From contig JANQPX010000004.1 of assembly GCA_028285265.1 (NCBI GenBank), positions 108,513-172,512 on the forward strand: 64,000 bases of DNA, read 5' to 3'. The notes beneath the pieces are model-generated. The model did no database searches. It was not told the origin of the DNA and was given only the letters and a program-made list of their open reading frames with translations. This document shows positions 27,927 to 37,701 of the stretch, piece by piece; within the stretch, counting starts at the first letter, position 1; every line of letters starts with the position of its first letter. Both the position numbers and the translations under genes were made by a program. This DNA comes from Geminicoccaceae bacterium (lineage in GTDB: Bacteria > Pseudomonadota > Alphaproteobacteria > Geminicoccales > Geminicoccaceae).

Positions 27927-28415
27927 ATGCCGACCCATGCAGAAAAACGGCATCTGCCTTACAGCCAAAAGCAGCTTTTTGATCTAGTCGCCGACGTAGA
28001 CCGATATCCGGAATTTCTTCCGTGGTGCACGGCCTGTAGAATCACCAGGACGGAAGGTGACAGCTTTTACGCTGATTTGGTTGTACGCTTTAAAGTGTTC
28101 ACGGAACGCTTCAAGTCCAAGGTCACCCTTCACGAGTTCTATCAAATCGATGTCGAATATATCGATGGGCCTTTTCGATACTTGAACAACCACTGGCGTT
28201 TCATTCCTCAAGATGACGGTGGTTGCGTGATCGACTTTTTTGTCGATTTTGAGTTTCGTTCGAAAGTGCTTCAGACACTAATCGGATTGTTATTCAACGA
28301 GGCGGTTTCGCGCATGGTTGGGGCGTTCGAGGCGCGAGCGCGCGAACTCTATGGCGATCAAAGTGAAAGCCCAATAGCAAACGAGGAGACGCCGCCTGCC
28401 GCCTCGAAAGCGTGA
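27927..28415 (+). CDS. COQ10/RatA-family START-like protein
   Basis: 162 residues of polyketide cyclase/START fold with the family signatures YSQKQLFDLVADVDRYPEFLPWC and NHWRFIPQ. Relatives are the ubiquinone-binding COQ10 and the RatA proteins once described as ribosome-association toxins; in this context, beside lipA, a role in quinone handling is likelier. It follows lipA by 58 bases and is probably co-transcribed. Confidence 0.88.
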   Translation: MPTHAEKRHLPYSQKQLFDLVADVDRYPEFLPWCTACRITRTEGDSFYADLVVRFKVFTERFKSKVTLHEFYQIDVEYIDGPFRYLNNHWRFIPQDDGGCVIDFFVDFEFRSKVLQTLIGLLFNEAVSRMVGAFEARARELYGDQSESPIANEETPPAASKA

Positions 28416-28551
28416 GCGCGCGAAGGAATTGGGCGTTCATGGCTCGTCTGCTGAAAAATTCTGCTAATTTAGCGCTCCAGTGGCAATCGACCTGTTGCCA
28501 AATTGCGCCCTTGCCTGCACCTTATTGGGATCTCCAGCGAAGGAGGATCAC

Positions 28552-28731
28552 ATGCGTTTTCTGGCCGTTGCCACCGCGTTGGCTTTTTCTGTCGGCGCTG
28601 TCTCCATAGCCCAAGCTTGCCCTTCGATGAAGACCGCCAAGACCGATGAGCAACAAGTCGTTGCTACGGACAAGGCTCCGAAGGCTCCCAGCACACCGAT
28701 TGTTATTCCCAAGAAGGCAGAACAGTCCTGA
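28552..28731 (+). CDS. Small exported protein
   Basis: 59 residues from the ATG at 28552, which has a perfect AGGAGG five bases upstream; a longer frame to 28480 lacks this. A signal peptide (FLAVATALAFSVGAVSIAQA) is followed by one Cys and a short Lys/Thr/Pro-rich tail. Small exported tails of this kind are common in alphaproteobacteria, with unknown function. A strong terminator follows. Confidence 0.7.
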   Translation: MRFLAVATALAFSVGAVSIAQACPSMKTAKTDEQQVVATDKAPKAPSTPIVIPKKAEQS

Positions 28732-28775
28732 GGCTGCTCCCTTCGAAGCGTTAACGTTCTCACATTCGCTTTATG

Positions 28776-28804
28776 ACCGCCGCTCGAAAGAGCGGCGGTT
28801 TTTT
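28776..28804 (+). terminator. Rho-independent terminator
   Basis: A perfect ten-base stem (ACCGCCGCTC / GAGCGGCGGT) with a GAAA tetraloop is followed by six T. It ends the small-protein transcript and abuts the convergent dgoA stop codon. Confidence 0.9.
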
Positions 28805-29429
28805 ATGACGATGGCGGCAACGCATCGGCAAACGCTTTAGCATTGGCCACCAGGGTCTCAAGAGACAAATCCGGTTTGAAAAGCGCTGATCCCAGTCCAA
28901 AGCCAGATGCGCCTGCTTCGAGATAGGCAGCCATACTTTCAGGTGTAATTCCGCCGACCGGCAACAGCTTGATAGGCGGACGGATGACCGCTCGCCAGGA
29001 CTTGACGACCGCGGGTGGCAAAGCCTCAGCAGGGAACATTTTGAGTGCATCTGCGCCAGCTGAAAGGGCTGCGAAAGCTTCTGTCGGCGTTGCCACGCCA
29101 GGAATACAAAAGAGCCCGAGATGATCGGCTTGGCGGATAAGGTTAACATCTGCATGCGGCATAACGATCAGCCGGCCGCCGGCCCGTGCGACATCACTTA
29201 TGTCAGAAGACTTCAAGACCGTGCCGGCGCCGATGATCACTTGGTCGCCGAAGGCATCGGAGAGGCGTTCAATGCTGGTGAGCGGATCCGGCGAATTTAA
29301 GGGTACTTCAATGACGCAAAAACGGGCGTCGATCAGTCGCTCGCCGATATCGATGGCCCGATCCGGCTGCAGGCCGCGCAAAATTGCGACCAAGGGAAAG
29401 CGGTTCAGCGCATCATCAAGGGCTGTCAT
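28803..29429 (-). CDS. dgoA: 2-dehydro-3-deoxy-6-phosphogalactonate aldolase
   Basis: A 208-residue class I KDPG/KDPGal aldolase. The catalytic Glu is in VIEVPLNSPDPL, and the Schiff-base Lys is in ADALKMFPAE. NSPDPL and the dgoK neighbour favour the galactonate over the gluconate substrate. It cleaves 2-dehydro-3-deoxy-6-phosphogalactonate to pyruvate and glyceraldehyde 3-phosphate in the De Ley-Doudoroff pathway. Confidence 0.9.
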   Translation of the reverse strand: MTALDDALNRFPLVAILRGLQPDRAIDIGERLIDARFCVIEVPLNSPDPLTSIERLSDAFGDQVIIGAGTVLKSSDISDVARAGGRLIVMPHADVNLIRQADHLGLFCIPGVATPTEAFAALSAGADALKMFPAEALPPAVVKSWRAVIRPPIKLLPVGGITPESMAAYLEAGASGFGLGSALFKPDLSLETLVANAKAFADALPPSS

Positions 29430-29444
29430 CGAAAATCGTCCAGT

Positions 29445-30398
29445 TCAAAAAGGAAGGATCTTAGCGGCTCTGGCCAGCCGGCTTTGACCGCAGGCCGCCA
29501 TATGGTCGCCGGCGGTCTCAGCCACAAGCCCTACATGTTCGAGAGCGGCGACATAGCGCTGCGCTAGGGCTGACGCACCGATCACGGTGATCGGAGGTAG
29601 GTCTGACGACATGTTAAAGGTCTGGAATGCCTCCTTGAGTTCATGGCCAATAAGGAGGCCAGAGAGATAGTCGGCGATCGACTCAGCAGGCAACTGATCG
29701 AACAAGCTAAGGGTGCGTGCGCTGAAGAGATGCTGCAGTAGACCACCAGGTAGCGTCGCAGCGGCATCCAGACCCCGCTTGAAGGCCGTGTTGTTGTGTG
29801 GAACGCCATTCTTGACCATAAGGCGGCCGAGAATGGAGTGATCTTTCATAACGGCGAAGAGCTCGCCGGTCATGAAAGTGGCAAATCGGATGATCTGTTC
29901 AGTCTCAGCCAGGGCCCATTTTGAGTGGGTGCCGGGCATGATTAAGAGTTGGCGATCCGATGTTGCACCGATGGCGCCGATGATTTGGGTCTCCTCACCG
30001 CGCATAACATCGGGTGCTTCGTCTGGCAGATTTTGGGCAAGGCCTGGTGTTATATAGATGTCGGAGTCATCGATGTGCCGAACTAGAGCGTTCGCGATCG
30101 CATCAAAACTTGTGGGAACGGGGAGGTAAGGCACTTCGATCCAGCCTTGGCGCGACCCAATCATACCGGAGAGAATGATCGGCAGGCCGGGCCGACGCCA
30201 GGTACCGATCATCGCCTCCAGGGTTTCGGCAAAGGCGCCGCCTTTGACATGGAGAATGCCTTGATCCGTTGTCGTCGAGTTGAGGATTCGTCCTTGTGTG
30301 TCCATCAGATAGGCGCGGCAGGAGCTTGTGCCCCAGTCGACGCCAATGAGCGCCGATTTTTCATTGGTTGGTGGGGCTTGATTGAGCTTGCCTAGCAT
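29445..30398 (-). CDS. dgoK: 2-dehydro-3-deoxygalactonokinase
   Basis: An ASKHA-fold sugar-acid kinase of about 317 residues with the N-terminal phosphate-binding loop IGVDWGTSSCRAYL and the family signatures ILSGMIGSRQGWIE, MRGEETQIIG and MPGTHSKWA. I start it at the ATG at 30398; an open frame with a TTG start reaches 30470, and a GTG preceded by GGAGGAG at 30449 is another choice. It is 15 bases upstream of dgoA in one operon. No galactonate dehydratase lies nearby. Confidence 0.9.
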   Translation of the reverse strand: MLGKLNQAPPTNEKSALIGVDWGTSSCRAYLMDTQGRILNSTTTDQGILHVKGGAFAETLEAMIGTWRRPGLPIILSGMIGSRQGWIEVPYLPVPTSFDAIANALVRHIDDSDIYITPGLAQNLPDEAPDVMRGEETQIIGAIGATSDRQLLIMPGTHSKWALAETEQIIRFATFMTGELFAVMKDHSILGRLMVKNGVPHNNTAFKRGLDAAATLPGGLLQHLFSARTLSLFDQLPAESIADYLSGLLIGHELKEAFQTFNMSSDLPPITVIGASALAQRYVAALEHVGLVAETAGDHMAACGQSRLARAAKILPF

Positions 30399-30529
30399 GA
30401 ATGTCGTTTGGCCTTTTCTGGAATACACGGTGTTACGATAGGGGATCACTTCTCCTCCCGCCACGGCCAAAGCAGCGCAGGGCCGAATTGAACCGAGACG
30501 GCCTCACTCCGGAATCGTTTTGACAACAA

Positions 30530-30544
30530 GAACAAAACAAGAAC
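30530..30544 (+). promoter_or_regulatory. SOS (LexA) box upstream of imuA
   Basis: GAAC at 30530-30533 and GAAC at 30541-30544 are separated by exactly seven bases, which is the alphaproteobacterial LexA consensus GAAC-N7-GAAC. It lies 52 bases before the imuA start, so the mutagenesis cassette should be induced by DNA damage. A further GAAC at 30554 is out of phase. Confidence 0.85.
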
Positions 30545-30596
30545 ATATTAGGAGAACAAAGGCTTTCCTCTAGGCAACGGAGCATCTGAATCATCG

Positions 30597-31442
30597 ATGA
30601 TCAGCGCGAACACCAAGCACAGCGTGCCTTTCAAAGGAAAACGATCTCAACGTCTTGCAGCACTCAAACGGCAGATAAGCCAGATCGAAAGTTATGATAG
30701 CAGGGTAGGCGATGCCGAAGTGGTGGATCACGACGTGGCTGGTGAGCTGCCGCCACTGATCGGTAAAACCGCAAGGCGGCCTGCTTTGCATGAGCTAGTT
30801 GCAAATACCTATCTCGATCAGCCAGCGGTACGAGAGTTCACACTCGCGCTGATTGCTTTCCTCATGCAGGGAGGATCGCTTTCTCAAAAAGGACATCAGG
30901 GCATGGTACTTTGGTGCCAACGCCGGATGGATAGTGCCGAATTCGGCAATCTCTACGGTCCTGGCCTCAAAGCACTCGGCTTGCCGCCGGAATGCTTTTT
31001 GATCGTCACGGGAAACCGGGATACTGATTGCCTTTGGGCAATGGAGCAGGGGCTTGCCTCTCGGAGTTTCCTCGCGGTTGTTGGCGCTGTCGACCATATT
31101 AGCTTGGTCGCGAGCCGCCGCCTCTCGCTTGCTGCCAGGGCGCATGACACCTTTTGTTTTCTCCTGCCTATCCATCAAGGCCAAGAGCCGAGTGCTGCAC
31201 GTACGCGTTGGCGGATCAGATCAGCACCGAGTACGCCTGATCATCTCGATCGCAAAAGCTTAGGCTTGCCCACCTGGAAGCTCAATTTGGAACGTTCGCC
31301 GACCGGCCGCATCGGCCATTGGACTGTGGAATGGGACCATGCCGCGCATCATTTCCATCTATCTCGCCGCCAGTCGTCTACAAGGCGATCTCGTGCGGAC
31401 CAAGAGGACGGTGACATCATCGCCTTCGAACGGGCCGGATGA
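30597..31442 (+). CDS. imuA: ImuA, translesion mutagenesis accessory protein
   Basis: 281 residues, the ImuA (SulA/RecA-like) protein of the imuA-imuB-dnaE2 cassette that carries out SOS-induced error-prone repair. The N terminus is basic (KRSQRLAALKRQI). The middle has the degenerate RecA-like pattern seen in ImuA (GLPPECFLIVTGNRDTDCLWAMEQGL). Its 3' end overlaps the start of imuB by 104 bases, a long overlap that suggests tight translational coupling. Confidence 0.88.
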   Translation: MISANTKHSVPFKGKRSQRLAALKRQISQIESYDSRVGDAEVVDHDVAGELPPLIGKTARRPALHELVANTYLDQPAVREFTLALIAFLMQGGSLSQKGHQGMVLWCQRRMDSAEFGNLYGPGLKALGLPPECFLIVTGNRDTDCLWAMEQGLASRSFLAVVGAVDHISLVASRRLSLAARAHDTFCFLLPIHQGQEPSAARTRWRIRSAPSTPDHLDRKSLGLPTWKLNLERSPTGRIGHWTVEWDHAAHHFHLSRRQSSTRRSRADQEDGDIIAFERAG

Positions 31443-33072
31443 AAGCAGGCCATTCGTCCTCATTGCGACGGTGAAAAATGCGCAGACCGTGGTCGCGATA
31501 AATGATGCTGCCGCAGCCGCTGGACTCTCGCCTGGCATAACACTTAGCCATGCACGTGCCCTCGTGCCCAGTCTACAGACCGCACCTGCTGACCCTGAAG
31601 GTGATCGTGCCGCCCTCGAAAAACTTTCAGACTGGTGTTGCCGTTATAGCCCGTCCTACGGCATCGATGACAGCGCACGAGATTGCGTGGGTGAAGATTT
31701 CGGTCTTTGGATCGATAGCACCGGATGTTCTCACCTCTTCGGTGGGGAAGAAAAAATGCTCGCCGATCTCGACCAAAAACTGCAACACTTCGGCCTTCGC
31801 TACCGTCTCGGTCTTGCTGATACATTGGGAGCTGCCTGGGCGCTCGCCCGCTATCAACTGTTAGGACGAAGTATTGACCATGACGCCCGGATCGTCTCTT
31901 CCGATAACGCTCGAGAAGACCTAGCGACATTGCCGGTTGCTGGGTTGCGTCTGTCAGCCGACACTTTGATGTTGCTTAATCGCCTTGGTCTGAAGAGCGT
32001 TGGCCAGCTTGCGGCAATTCCTCGAGTCGCTTTAGCAAAACGTTTTGCCTCACCGGTAAAAAGCGAAGCGGTGCTTAAGCGACTTGATCAGCTTTTTGGC
32101 GAGATCGAGGAACCGTTAACACCACGCCGCCCAAGGCCGATTTATCGTGTCGAGCAGGCCTTTATGGAACCCTTGATCGAAGCTACAGCTCTGACCCATG
32201 GCCTTGCCCTCCTCACCTTTGATCTTTGCGAAAAGTTGACGAAGGCGAATGAGGGTGCGGAGCGTATCGTTTTTCTCGCATTTCGGGTGGATGGGGATGT
32301 CAAGACACTCCGTGTTGGTACCAGTCTTCCGACCCACGATCCCGTTCACATCACCCGCCTATTCACTGAAAAATTAGAAAAGCTCGATCCCGGCTTTGGA
32401 ATCGAAAAGCTCGCACTACATGTCGAGAAGACAGGTTTGATCGAGCGAACTCAGGGCAAGCTAGAAGGTGGCGGTGCAGCCACCTCCAGTCAGGACGAGC
32501 GCTTTGCCCAGCTGGTCGATCGGCTTTCTGTGCGCCTTGGCGATGACGCCGTTACCGTCATCACACCTGTCGAAACCCATATCCCAGAGAGGCAAGGGAG
32601 ACCGGTCCAGGCTCTGACTTGTAAAGAGCGAGTCTTGGGCCAGAGCACTTTGGCCCCGACATTCAAGTCGTGGACAGACATGCCTAGACTGGATGGTCGA
32701 CCATCCTGTCTTCTGCTCACACCCGAACCGATCAAGGCCCTCGCCGAAGTGCCAGATGGCCCACCTCTCCGCTTTACCTGGCGCCGTGTCACTCACCGTA
32801 TTGTCAAGGCCGAAGGCCCTGAACGCATCGCTCCCAATTGGACCGATACAATCGGTACGGCCGACGGCGTGGACTTGGCGTCAGAAACACGTGACTACTA
32901 CCGAGTCGAGGACGAAGAAGGCCGCCGCTACTGGCTATTCCGACGAGGTCTCTACGACCCCTCGGGATACGCCACGACCAATGCAGACCAACATATGAGC
33001 GCAGCCGAGCATCGCGACCAAAGCGCTACCGTTGATCGTGTCGATTGGTTTGTTCACGGGGTGTTCGGATGA
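31339..33072 (+). CDS. imuB: ImuB, inactive Y-family polymerase
   Basis: 577 residues. The start MPRIISIYL replaces the catalytic DxDxFF segment of true Y-family polymerases, as is normal for ImuB, which serves as a beta-clamp adaptor for DnaE2. The helix-hairpin-helix zone (LLNRLGLKSVGQLAAIPR) and the conserved C-terminal segment YYRVEDEEGRRYWLFRRG are present. Confidence 0.92.
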   Translation: MPRIISIYLAASRLQGDLVRTKRTVTSSPSNGPDESRPFVLIATVKNAQTVVAINDAAAAAGLSPGITLSHARALVPSLQTAPADPEGDRAALEKLSDWCCRYSPSYGIDDSARDCVGEDFGLWIDSTGCSHLFGGEEKMLADLDQKLQHFGLRYRLGLADTLGAAWALARYQLLGRSIDHDARIVSSDNAREDLATLPVAGLRLSADTLMLLNRLGLKSVGQLAAIPRVALAKRFASPVKSEAVLKRLDQLFGEIEEPLTPRRPRPIYRVEQAFMEPLIEATALTHGLALLTFDLCEKLTKANEGAERIVFLAFRVDGDVKTLRVGTSLPTHDPVHITRLFTEKLEKLDPGFGIEKLALHVEKTGLIERTQGKLEGGGAATSSQDERFAQLVDRLSVRLGDDAVTVITPVETHIPERQGRPVQALTCKERVLGQSTLAPTFKSWTDMPRLDGRPSCLLLTPEPIKALAEVPDGPPLRFTWRRVTHRIVKAEGPERIAPNWTDTIGTADGVDLASETRDYYRVEDEEGRRYWLFRRGLYDPSGYATTNADQHMSAAEHRDQSATVDRVDWFVHGVFG

Positions 33073-33191
33073 CATGCGGCACGACAGACCATGACTATAC
33101 CCGCGCTCAAACCCGATTCCCTCAGTTCAATCAAGGGATAAATGGCTGGAAGCCCCGAGTCCGTGCTTCCCATTTTCGGATATCCTGATCG

Positions 33192-36100
33192 ATGACGATA
33201 TCGCCAAGTGAACAAGCTTATGTCGAGTTGCAAGTGTCGACCAATTTTAGCTTTTTACGTGGTGCGTCCCATGCTGAAGAGCTTGTGGAAACGGCAGTGA
33301 CGCTTGGTCTTGCTGGTATCGGTGTTGCTGATCGGAACACGCTTGCGGGTGTTGTCCGAGCGCATAGTGCGGCGAAGGCTAGGGAACTGCCCCTAACAGT
33401 TGGAGCAAGACTGGATCTTCAAGATGGCCCAAGTTTTCTTTGTTTCCCCAAGGATCGGGCTGCCTACGGCCGTCTTTGCCGTCTTTTGACTCTTGGCCAG
33501 CGTCGGGCTGAGAAAGGTGAATGTACACTTTATCTCGACGATCTGTTCGAAGCTGCAAAAGATCAGGTGTTGATCGTTATACCCCCTGACGAAGCAGGCT
33601 CAGATGACGCTTTTGAGCGACGACTGAAGCACATTGTCACCAACCTCGACATGCGTCCCTACCTTGCTCTTCACTACCTTTTTCGCGGTAATGATCGAGG
33701 TCGTCTCACCGCCCTTGTCAATCTAAGTACGCGCGCTGACATGCTGTCGGTGGGGACGAATGATGTCTATTTTCACGTACCGGCCAGACGACCTTTGCAG
33801 GATGTGATCACTTGCATCCGGGAAGGCTGCACAATCCAGGATGCGGGTTTTCGTTTGATGGCCAATGCCGAGCGGCATCTGAAAACGGCGAACGAGATGC
33901 TGCGTTTGTTTAAGGGACATGAGGAGTCTATTCGACGGACGATCGAGATCAAGGAGCACTGCGGGTTTTCACTTGATGAGCTTTGCTACGACTACCCAGA
34001 TGAACCTGTACCTCTAGGCAAAACCCCGCAGTCTCATCTTGAGGACCTGACTTGGGAGGGAGCATCAAAACACTATCCTGATGGCGTCCCTGAGAAGGTT
34101 CGGACGATCTTAAGGAACGAGTTGAAGCTGATCGCGGCACTCAACTACGCTCCCTATTTTCTGACAGTTTATGACATCGTCGCTTATGCCAAATCTAAAG
34201 ATATCCTCTGTCAGGGGCGGGGCTCGGCAGCGAATTCTGCTGTTTGCTATTGCCTCGGCGTCACTGCCGTCGATCCGATTGAAGTCGATCTTCTGTTTGA
34301 GCGATTTGTCAGCATGGAGCGAAAGGAGCCGCCGGACATCGATGTCGATTTCGAGCATGAACGCCGTGAAGAGGTGATCCAATATGTCTATGACCGTTAT
34401 GGCCGCGAGCGCGCTGGTATCGCTGCGACCGTGATTACCTACCGCTCACGCAGCGCTGTTCGCGAGGTCGGCAAAGTCATGGGGCTTTCGGAAGATGTAA
34501 CATCGGCGCTCGCCAGTACGGTCTGGGGGATATCAAAAGGCGGGATGCCGGAGAAGCGGGTTCGAGAAGCAGGCCTCGATCCAGAAGAGCCAGTCATCAA
34601 GAAAACACTCGAGCTGACGGAAGAACTAGTCGGGTTCCCACGTCATCTTTCCCAGCATGTCGGCGGTTTTGTGCTGACTAAAAGTCCTCTTTGCGAAGTC
34701 GTACCGATCGGTAATGCAGCGATGGACGGTCGTACCTTTGTCGAATGGGACAAGGACGATCTGGACGCGCTCGGCATCCTCAAGGTGGATGTTCTTGCTC
34801 TCGGCATGCTGACCTGCATCCGGAAATGTTTCGAGCTACTGCAGCATCATTATGAACTATCGCATACACTCGCTAGCGTGCCGCCAGATGACAGAGATAC
34901 GTACGAGATGCTCTGTCATGCTGATTCGCTCGGTGTTTTTCAGGTGGAAAGTCGGGCGCAGATGAACATGCTACCGCGGCTCAAGCCTCGGAATTTCTAT
35001 GACCTTGTGATTGAGGTTGCGATCGTTCGTCCCGGTCCGATCCAAGGCGATATGGTTCATCCCTATCTTCGTCGTCGTGATGGACTGGAGAAGGTAGATT
35101 TTCCGTCTCCCTCATTGGACTGCGGTCCGCCGGATGAACTTCATCGTATTCTCAAAAAGACCAAGGGTGTGCCGCTTTTTCAGGAGCAGGCGATGCGCAT
35201 TGCGATTGAAGCAGCGAGGTTCACGCCTGACGAGGCCAACAAGCTCCGCCATGCTATGGCAACTTTTAGACGACGCGGCACCATCGATCAGATGCGGGAG
35301 CAGTTTGTAAAGGGTATGACGCAGCGCGGCTATGAGGCAGACTTCGCTGAACGCTGTTTTAAGCAAATCGAAGGCTTCGGTGATTACGGCTTCCCCGAGA
35401 GCCACTCCGCCAGTTTTGCAAAGCTCGTTTATGTCTCTTCCTGGCTTAAATGCCACTATCCCGCAGTCTTTGCCTGCGGTCTTCTGAACAGCCAACCCAT
35501 GGGTTTTTATGCGCCGGCTCAGATCGTACGCGATGCCCGCGAGCATGGCGTCGAGGTGCGGGAAGTGGATGTAAACCACAGCGATTGGGACTCCGGGTTG
35601 GAGTTGTTCGATTCTTTAGAACTTGATCCCAATAATACTCATGCCCTCCGTCTCGGCATGCGCCAGGTAAGCGGCATGCAAGAGGACCAAGCCGCCCGTA
35701 TCGCCGTTTGTCGCGATAGTCCCTATCGCGACATTCGCGATATCCGAGATAGGGCAGGGGTTTCGATGAGGACATTGGAGAGGCTAGCCGCAGCGGATGC
35801 TTTTCGCTCTATGGGCCTTGATAGACGCCAGGCACTCTGGGAAGTGCGCTCCATCAAGTCAGAAAAACCACTGCCGCTTTTTGCTCATGCCGAGATCAGC
35901 GGCCAAGGCGACGACCCAGCCGTTGACCTGCCATCCATGCCGCTACCCGAGCATGTGGTGGTAGACTACCAAACGATAGGCCTTTCCCTTAAGGCTCATC
36001 CCCTCAGCCTTCTCCGTAGTGACTATCAGAGGCATGGGATCCTCATGACACAAGATCTCGCAAGGCTTAGACACAATGCCCGCGTCGCCACGGCTGGGGT

Positions 36101-36497
36101 AGTGTTGGTGCGTCAGCGGCCGGGGACAGCAAAAGGTGTCGTGTTTATCACCATCGAGGATGAAACCGGCATTGCCAATTGCGTGGTCTGGGCTGACGTT
36201 ATGGAGCGCTATCGCCAGATATTGATGGGTTCCCGCCTTCTCTTCATTCAAGGTTGCCTGCAAAAGCATGGCTCGATCATCCATGTTGTGGTCGAGCGGA
36301 TGGAGGACTGGACCCATGATCTAATTAGTCTTGCGGATGGAAATGTTCCAAAGGGTGGCATCATTCCGAAGAGAGCGGCCCTTGCTCGCGCCGACGAAGT
36401 GGCCCGTCCGATCACTGATCCAAACCGCTGGCGCCAAACCCCACATCGTCATCCACGCAATGTCCGCATCATGCCAAAATCACGGGACTTTCACTGA
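33192..36497 (+). CDS. dnaE2: Error-prone DNA polymerase DnaE2 (ImuC)
   Basis: An 1101-residue C-family polymerase. The N-terminal PHP domain starts YVELQVSTNFSFLRGASH, and the catalytic aspartates lie in PDIDVDFEHERRE. The palm continues with GRGSAANSAVCY, and an OB fold lies near the C terminus (ATAGVVLVRQRPGTAKG). It is the catalytic subunit of the damage-induced mutasome, 119 bases after imuB. I see no second LexA box in that gap. Confidence 0.95.
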   Translation: MTISPSEQAYVELQVSTNFSFLRGASHAEELVETAVTLGLAGIGVADRNTLAGVVRAHSAAKARELPLTVGARLDLQDGPSFLCFPKDRAAYGRLCRLLTLGQRRAEKGECTLYLDDLFEAAKDQVLIVIPPDEAGSDDAFERRLKHIVTNLDMRPYLALHYLFRGNDRGRLTALVNLSTRADMLSVGTNDVYFHVPARRPLQDVITCIREGCTIQDAGFRLMANAERHLKTANEMLRLFKGHEESIRRTIEIKEHCGFSLDELCYDYPDEPVPLGKTPQSHLEDLTWEGASKHYPDGVPEKVRTILRNELKLIAALNYAPYFLTVYDIVAYAKSKDILCQGRGSAANSAVCYCLGVTAVDPIEVDLLFERFVSMERKEPPDIDVDFEHERREEVIQYVYDRYGRERAGIAATVITYRSRSAVREVGKVMGLSEDVTSALASTVWGISKGGMPEKRVREAGLDPEEPVIKKTLELTEELVGFPRHLSQHVGGFVLTKSPLCEVVPIGNAAMDGRTFVEWDKDDLDALGILKVDVLALGMLTCIRKCFELLQHHYELSHTLASVPPDDRDTYEMLCHADSLGVFQVESRAQMNMLPRLKPRNFYDLVIEVAIVRPGPIQGDMVHPYLRRRDGLEKVDFPSPSLDCGPPDELHRILKKTKGVPLFQEQAMRIAIEAARFTPDEANKLRHAMATFRRRGTIDQMREQFVKGMTQRGYEADFAERCFKQIEGFGDYGFPESHSASFAKLVYVSSWLKCHYPAVFACGLLNSQPMGFYAPAQIVRDAREHGVEVREVDVNHSDWDSGLELFDSLELDPNNTHALRLGMRQVSGMQEDQAARIAVCRDSPYRDIRDIRDRAGVSMRTLERLAAADAFRSMGLDRRQALWEVRSIKSEKPLPLFAHAEISGQGDDPAVDLPSMPLPEHVVVDYQTIGLSLKAHPLSLLRSDYQRHGILMTQDLARLRHNARVATAGVVLVRQRPGTAKGVVFITIEDETGIANCVVWADVMERYRQILMGSRLLFIQGCLQKHGSIIHVVVERMEDWTHDLISLADGNVPKGGIIPKRAALARADEVARPITDPNRWRQTPHRHPRNVRIMPKSRDFH

Positions 36498-36624
36498 GGA
36501 TTGCCCTGATCCAACACTCCCTACACGCCGTTTAAATCAGCGTATTCAGGCATAAACGTGGTACATATCGACCCGAAGTGTGCCTTCAACACCTCATCAT
36601 CAACAAAGTGTGGCGGACTATGAT

Positions 36625-37026
36625 ATGAGCGCATTCCTTGCAGCCTGGGGTGTTACGGCATTGGTCTTCCTAGTGATCGATGCCATTTGGCTCGGCATGG
36701 TCGCTACATCGTTTTACGCACGCTCCCTCGGCGACTTGATGCTGGACCAGCCGAAGCTCGGGATCGCAGCTCTCTTCTATATCGGCTATACATTCGCCAT
36801 TGTCCTTTTAGCCTCTGCGCCTGCAGCAAAGACAGGATCGCTCACCCAAGCGCTTCTCTATGGGGCTGTCTTCGGCCTTGCAGCGTACGGAACTTACGAC
36901 ATCACCAACATGGCAACCCTCAAAAATTGGCCCGTCACGATGTCTTTGGTCGATATGGTTTGGGGAACGCTGCTGACGGCAACGGCTTCAGCTGCAGGTT
37001 ACGTTACCCTGCGCTATATGTCCTAA
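36625..37026 (+). CDS. DUF2177 family membrane protein
   Basis: About 133 residues from the ATG at 36625, with four hydrophobic segments. The family pattern is DAIWLGMVATSFYARSLG in the first half and YGTYDITNMATLKNWP near the end. Function unknown. I prefer the 36625 start because the first hydrophobic helix follows at once; a frame extends back to 36580. Confidence 0.85.
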   Translation: MSAFLAAWGVTALVFLVIDAIWLGMVATSFYARSLGDLMLDQPKLGIAALFYIGYTFAIVLLASAPAAKTGSLTQALLYGAVFGLAAYGTYDITNMATLKNWPVTMSLVDMVWGTLLTATASAAGYVTLRYMS

Positions 37027-37653
37027 CCCTCAAAAGCGCCCCCTTTCTTGTTTGCTACACTGATGATGCCAAGCAAACGAAGGGCTTGGTTCAACGACGA
37101 CGCATTGGACAGGCCTGTCCACGAAGCTAGATTCTCCTGACATGACAGCGAGCTCGCGTCAGCTTTGGCTGGAGACGGATCCTCAGCAACAAGGTCGGCC
37201 CAGTCTTCACCACACTCATTCTCACTACCCGTAATGCGCGCATCGCAATGCTGCGCCACGAACGCCGCGGATTTTCAGAGGCACGCAGGCGGTATCAGGT
37301 ACAAAGACCCTGGACACTTCTAGCCCAACTAAGCGAAGCGACTGACGATGAGAGTGTCACGCATGGGGGCCTAAAGCCCGCGGCGGTACACCATGTCATT
37401 AGGATTCGGACGTGAGCCGTCCGATTAGGATTGAGCGATCAGTAACATTCGGGCATTGGAGTCAATCCGATGGAACTTGTCGCTTGGATCCGTCATCCAA
37501 CGATCCATCAAGGGAGGCTGGTCGGTTGTCCTCTTATGGTTCGATCACGTGATGCCCTCTCGATCCGAGCCAGGTGTATGAGCCCGTCGTCTTTCGAGGG
37601 CGCTCAACGCCGCTCCCTTTGCTGCTAATCGACGAGGTCAATGCCAAATCAAC
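37027..37653. other. 627-base intergenic region with a flanked hairpin
   Basis: No gene is supported here. A seven-base perfect stem, TCGGACG (37406-37412) and CGTCCGA (37418-37424), is bracketed by two copies of ATTAGGATT (37398-37406 and 37424-37432). The promoter of the downstream alpha-galactosidase gene probably lies after it. Confidence 0.5.
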
Positions 37654-37701
37654 ATGACGACCAGGCCATCTCGAGAATCCATTAGAACTGCTGGGGAAGC
37701 G

